From DATFVA01 sp963743325 (lineage in GTDB: Bacteria > Bacteroidota > Ignavibacteria > Ignavibacteriales > Ignavibacteriaceae): a DNA stretch of 64,000 nt. Shown in pieces: positions 60,857-64,000 of the stretch. Each line of letters begins with the position of its first letter. The first letter of the stretch is position 1. The notes under the pieces are model-generated. The model did not search any database, was not told the origin of the DNA, and saw only the letters and a list, made by a program, of their open reading frames with translations. The translations under genes and the position numbers were made by a program. The stretch lies in NCBI GenBank assembly GCA_963743325.1, contig CAVUOZ010000006.1, positions 62,001 through 126,000 of the forward strand, written 5' to 3'.

Positions 60857-62926
60857 ATGAAATCAGTAATCATTGTCTTCCTGGTTATTATTACTGCACT
60901 TTTCCTGGGGTGTTCTGAAAACGAGCCAACAAACATTATCAGTCAAGCTCCTTATCTGGAAATAACAAATCCCGTAATGAATTCAAATGTACCCGATAGC
61001 ACCACAATAAAAATCAGTACGAATATTGATAATCTGATAAGAGTTGAGTTGTATATTGATCAATCAATTCCATCACCGGGTGCAATATTTAGAGAACCGC
61101 CTTATGAGTATTTGTGGAGCACACTCTTTTATCAGGATGGAAGTCAGCATATTCTTCAGGCAAAAGGATATGATCTGGATGGAAATTTAACAGATTCCAA
61201 ATATGTTATTGTGAATGTTTACCGGTTTATGCCAAGTAACTTGCAGGCGTTTATTAAATCAGATACTCTAATCGAATTGAGCTGGATTGATAACTGCACT
61301 TTCGAGACCGGATTTGAGATTGAAGAAGCTATAAATGATTCCATTTTTTCTAAAATAGGTGAAGTAGATTCAAATATTACAAATTACAATGTCATTGGAC
61401 AGGTTGATATAAATAAGAGTTATTATTTCAGGGTGAGGACCAAATCAAAGGATGGATTCAGCGGTTATACAAATATTGCAGCTGCAATCGTTCTGTTAAA
61501 TACACCTGATAATCCCGATATAAACTTTATTTCAGATACCGCTGCAACATTGAGCTGGAACGATAATAATGATTTTGAAACCGGATATGTGATTGAAAAA
61601 CAAAGTTATTATGGAAGTTATATTGTAAAAGAAGTACCTGCAAATACCACCGAAACAGTCGTACTGGATTCTTTTATCACAGGGCAGTATTATGTTTTTT
61701 ATATTTATGCGAAGATGGGTTACATTCACGGAGAACGTGCACAATTTCCATTCAGGACTCTTCAGTTCTCAGCTCCTTATAATTTGACCCTGACAGGAAT
61801 AAATACTAATTCCCTGAAATTAAGGTGGGAGTATAATCATAGTTTTGAAACAGGTTTTATAATTGAACGAAGCACAGATGGATTCTTATATACTGAAATA
61901 GGCAGAACCAGCAGTCATTCTTTTACGGATAATAATCTGGATACTACGTATAGCTACAGTTACCGTGTTGCCGCTTATTCCCGGTACAATAAATCCGATT
62001 ATTCGAATAAAACAGATGCAATTTTTGCTAATCAATTAAAACAAATTCATAAATTCCTTGTCCCTTATCCAATCTCCTGGGCAACCTTAAGCGACAATGC
62101 CTCTATTATTGCGTTCGGATGCACCACATCAAATGAAGCCTCAATTCTTATTTATGATACCTTTACCGGGCAGCATAAATTTACATTACCCAGCCCTGAT
62201 TCCTCATCCAGAATACTCTCACAGATTACAATCAGTCCGGATAACAGGTTACTGGCTGCCGCAGGGGATAATCGTTACGTTACTGTCTGGGATATCAATT
62301 CAGGAACGGTTGTAGACAGGATATATAACCTGGAGTACCCTCATGTCGTGAAATTCAGCCCTGGAGGTAAATATTTAATAATCGAAAAACGCGGGGCACT
62401 CAGATTTTTTGATGTTCAGTCCTGGCAGTTTGAAACAAGAATTAGCACATCATACTACATAACTCATATGGATATAGATCGCGATGAAACCATAATAGCA
62501 ACCAGTGATGAACGGACAAATGTTAAACTTTGGGATTTTAATACAGGAATTCTGATCAGGGAAATTCCTCAATCAATTAATGCTTATCCATTAGAATTTA
62601 ACAGACCGGATACGAAATTATATTCGGTAATTAATACTGAATTATTTGCATGGGATGTGAATACTTTTTCAATTGTCCTTGATATATCTAATTTCCAGAG
62701 AAGAAACTGTATAGCCATAAATGAAGAGAAAAATATTGCTGTAAGTACTTTTGGTGAATCAGGGATTGGATTATGGGAGCTTGAGAGCGGGAATTTTGTA
62801 CAAGAACTATTCCTGGGTATTGAAGAGGTATTCTTTTCACCTGATAATTATCTGATCGGGAGAGGGTTGTATCCTTCATACTATATATGGGAACTTACAA
62901 GGAAGTGGGTGACTCCGATTCAATAG
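60857..62926 (+). CDS. Lipoprotein with Ig-like, fibronectin III and WD40-type repeat domains
   Basis: 689 residues. Lipobox ALFLGC at Cys19-21 region (signal peptidase II site). An Ig/Big-like domain (~30-120: ISTNIDNLIRVELYIDQ ... DGSQHILQAKGYDLDGN) is followed by three FN3 domains, each with a W-x-D/H-N-x-x-FETG-F motif (SWIDNCTFETGFEI, SWNDNNDFETGYVI, RWEYNHSFETGFII). The C-terminal ~300 residues form WD40-like blades (ITISPDNRLLAAAGDNRYVTVWDI, TSDERTNVKLWDF). Probably a surface-anchored binding scaffold; ligand unknown. Confidence 0.85.
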   Translation: MKSVIIVFLVIITALFLGCSENEPTNIISQAPYLEITNPVMNSNVPDSTTIKISTNIDNLIRVELYIDQSIPSPGAIFREPPYEYLWSTLFYQDGSQHILQAKGYDLDGNLTDSKYVIVNVYRFMPSNLQAFIKSDTLIELSWIDNCTFETGFEIEEAINDSIFSKIGEVDSNITNYNVIGQVDINKSYYFRVRTKSKDGFSGYTNIAAAIVLLNTPDNPDINFISDTAATLSWNDNNDFETGYVIEKQSYYGSYIVKEVPANTTETVVLDSFITGQYYVFYIYAKMGYIHGERAQFPFRTLQFSAPYNLTLTGINTNSLKLRWEYNHSFETGFIIERSTDGFLYTEIGRTSSHSFTDNNLDTTYSYSYRVAAYSRYNKSDYSNKTDAIFANQLKQIHKFLVPYPISWATLSDNASIIAFGCTTSNEASILIYDTFTGQHKFTLPSPDSSSRILSQITISPDNRLLAAAGDNRYVTVWDINSGTVVDRIYNLEYPHVVKFSPGGKYLIIEKRGALRFFDVQSWQFETRISTSYYITHMDIDRDETIIATSDERTNVKLWDFNTGILIREIPQSINAYPLEFNRPDTKLYSVINTELFAWDVNTFSIVLDISNFQRRNCIAINEEKNIAVSTFGESGIGLWELESGNFVQELFLGIEEVFFSPDNYLIGRGLYPSYYIWELTRKWVTPIQ

Positions 62927-63111
62927 TCCTCACTAAACTTGCTTTGACAGTGATATCGCTTTTACGGCCTGTGTCTAAAATATTTTATTATGCTGACGGG
63001 AAGACATCGGAAATCAATAAAGTCAATACTAGCGACTAAAATACTTTAACGCGAGGCAGGTAATATCATCTGACTGCTCGACTCCATCAGTAAATTTCCT
63101 GACATCAGAAA

Positions 63112-64000
63112 TTATTTTGTGAGGATCATTTTTTTAACTGAGGAAAACTTTTGTCCGTTAGCTCCTTCAGCCTCTATCCGGTAAAAATAAATTCCGCTGT
63201 TTAAAACGGACGCATCAAAATCAATATCGTTATTTCCGACCGGCATATTTCCATTTACTAACGATTTTACTTTTTGCCCCAGTATATCATAAACATTAAG
63301 GGTCACCCTGGAATCTACTGGAAGACTAAAACTGATTCTGGTGGATGGATTAAAAGGATTGGGATAATTTTGTTTTAGAGAAAATTCAAAAGGATTAATG
63401 ACTTCCACATCGACAACATTCGAATATTCAGAATTGCCGTTAAAATCGATTTGCTTTAAGCGGTAGGAATATGTCCCTACTTCAAGATTATTATCTGTAT
63501 AGTTGTAGGAACAGGATTTTGTAGTTGTTCCATTTCCTTCAATAAAACCAACCTTTTTCCACTCTGAATTTTTAACACCGCCGGTTTGCCGCTCTATTTC
63601 AAAACCCGAATTATTAACTTCTGTCGCTGTCACCCAGTAAAGAACAACATCTCCATTTGATGTCCGGGCTGTGAATGAAGTCAGTTCAACCGGGACAGCA
63701 TCAAGGTCAATTAAAGTCAAGATCATCAACATACCAGAAATCAATATCATTTGCATCTCCAAGGTAATAGAGCGCAACCTGCATATTATCTATTCCGGCA
63801 AAGTTTACAGTGATTTGTTCAGGACCTGAATTCCCGTTTGCCTGCAATTCCCAGATTGAGTTATAAGTATTCCCACCGTCACCGGTTATTGCAACACCGA
63901 CATAAACAATATTTGACCAATAATCCTCAAAGTAATTAAATTTTAGCTCCATATTATGTCCCTGTATCCCGTTGAAAACAGGTGAAGCAAGCAGGTACGA
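63112..64000 (-). pseudogene. T9SS-secreted protein C-terminal part with sorting domain; frame-disrupted and cut by the window edge
   Basis: The C-terminal ~90 residues are a type A T9SS sorting domain (SLKQNYPNPFNPSTRISFSLP ... VYDILGQKVKSL ... GIYFYRIEA ... VKKMIL). Upstream are VPVELTSFTARTSNGDVVLYW, an FN3-like module, and a beta-sandwich segment (YWSNIVYVGVAI ... FWYVDDLDF) typical of secreted Ignavibacteria enzymes. One extra base (A on the coding strand, plus 63711-63712) separates DDLDF from IDLDAVPVEL. The 5' end continues beyond 64000; the cargo domain is not visible. Cargo of this kind would leave through SprA. Confidence 0.85.

Noticed and set aside
1..64000. tRNA, rRNA, CRISPR array, IS element or prophage
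   Set aside because: Reading both strands of the spacers gave no cloverleaf, spaced repeats, transposase or phage gene. A tRNA or CRISPR scan would be needed to exclude them fully.

Overview
The window looks like a chromosomal segment from an AT-rich, Gram-negative member of the Bacteroidota/Chlorobi/Ignavibacteria assemblage, most likely an Ignavibacteria- or Melioribacter-like organism. This is an inference from gene content: a giant SprA translocon protein of the type IX secretion system (T9SS), a PorX-type response regulator/phosphatase, a protein with a C-terminal T9SS sorting domain, a TonB-dependent receptor, DUF1573 repeats, and Bacteroidetes-style TAnnTTTG promoter boxes. No rRNA, tRNA, transposase, prophage or CRISPR array was recognised.

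Layout. 0-2.4 kb: end of a sugar ABC importer (binding protein, two permeases, no ATPase in view). 2.5-5.3 kb: a methyltransferase and a DrrAB-like ABC-2 exporter on the minus strand. 5.6-10.7 kb: a dead Spy/CpxP-like gene followed by an intact MacA-MacB-TolC-type efflux operon. 11-13.8 kb: DUF6064 protein, then an NfeD-slipin pair. 13.9-19.4 kb, minus strand: YceI plus a His-rich four-helix membrane protein, a starch-binding-like/7TM/SpoIIE phosphatase and an M28 peptidase. 19.7-32.6 kb, plus strand: a DUF985 cupin, sprA, porX, tsaE, tsaB, DUF1573, accD and panC. 32.6-34.2 kb: coaX and birA on the minus strand. 34.4-37.4 kb: hsp20-dnaK-hsp20. 37.5-41.6 kb: DUF1624 acyltransferase, ruvB and an M1 peptidase. 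42-49.7 kb: phosphate locus, with pstB-phoU on the plus strand, and a TetR gene and a porin-pstS-pstC-pstA-pstB operon on the minus strand. 49.8-57 kb: DUF116 protein, YtxH, rhomboid, a sodium:solute symporter with an unlisted 49-codon partner, and a PIG-L deacetylase. 57-64 kb: envelope and secreted proteins.

The phosphate operon is the most informative region. In front of the porin, on the minus strand, stand four TTAACA-type hexamers at an exact 11-bp period, followed about 20 nt downstream by a TAnnTTTG box. This has the geometry of a Bacillus-type PhoP box and implies PhoB/PhoP control of porin-pstSCAB. The pstS, pstC and pstA genes carry about a dozen one-base indels within 3 kb. Single one-base lesions also split sprA and the terminal T9SS-sorted gene, and three split the TonB receptor. 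Nearly all other genes are intact, so the indels are clustered. They are either local consensus errors or recent inactivation, and the sequence alone does not decide. The Spy-like gene is different: it has two in-frame stop codons and looks like a genuine pseudogene.

The closest candidates for something little described are the CBM20-like/7TM/SpoIIE sensor phosphatase beside a YceI-b561-like pair, the small membrane protein translationally coupled to the symporter, the shared TGACA/TGTCA elements near hsp20 and the pst locus, and the short secreted protein in front of the TonB receptor. I found no wholly new system that I can defend.
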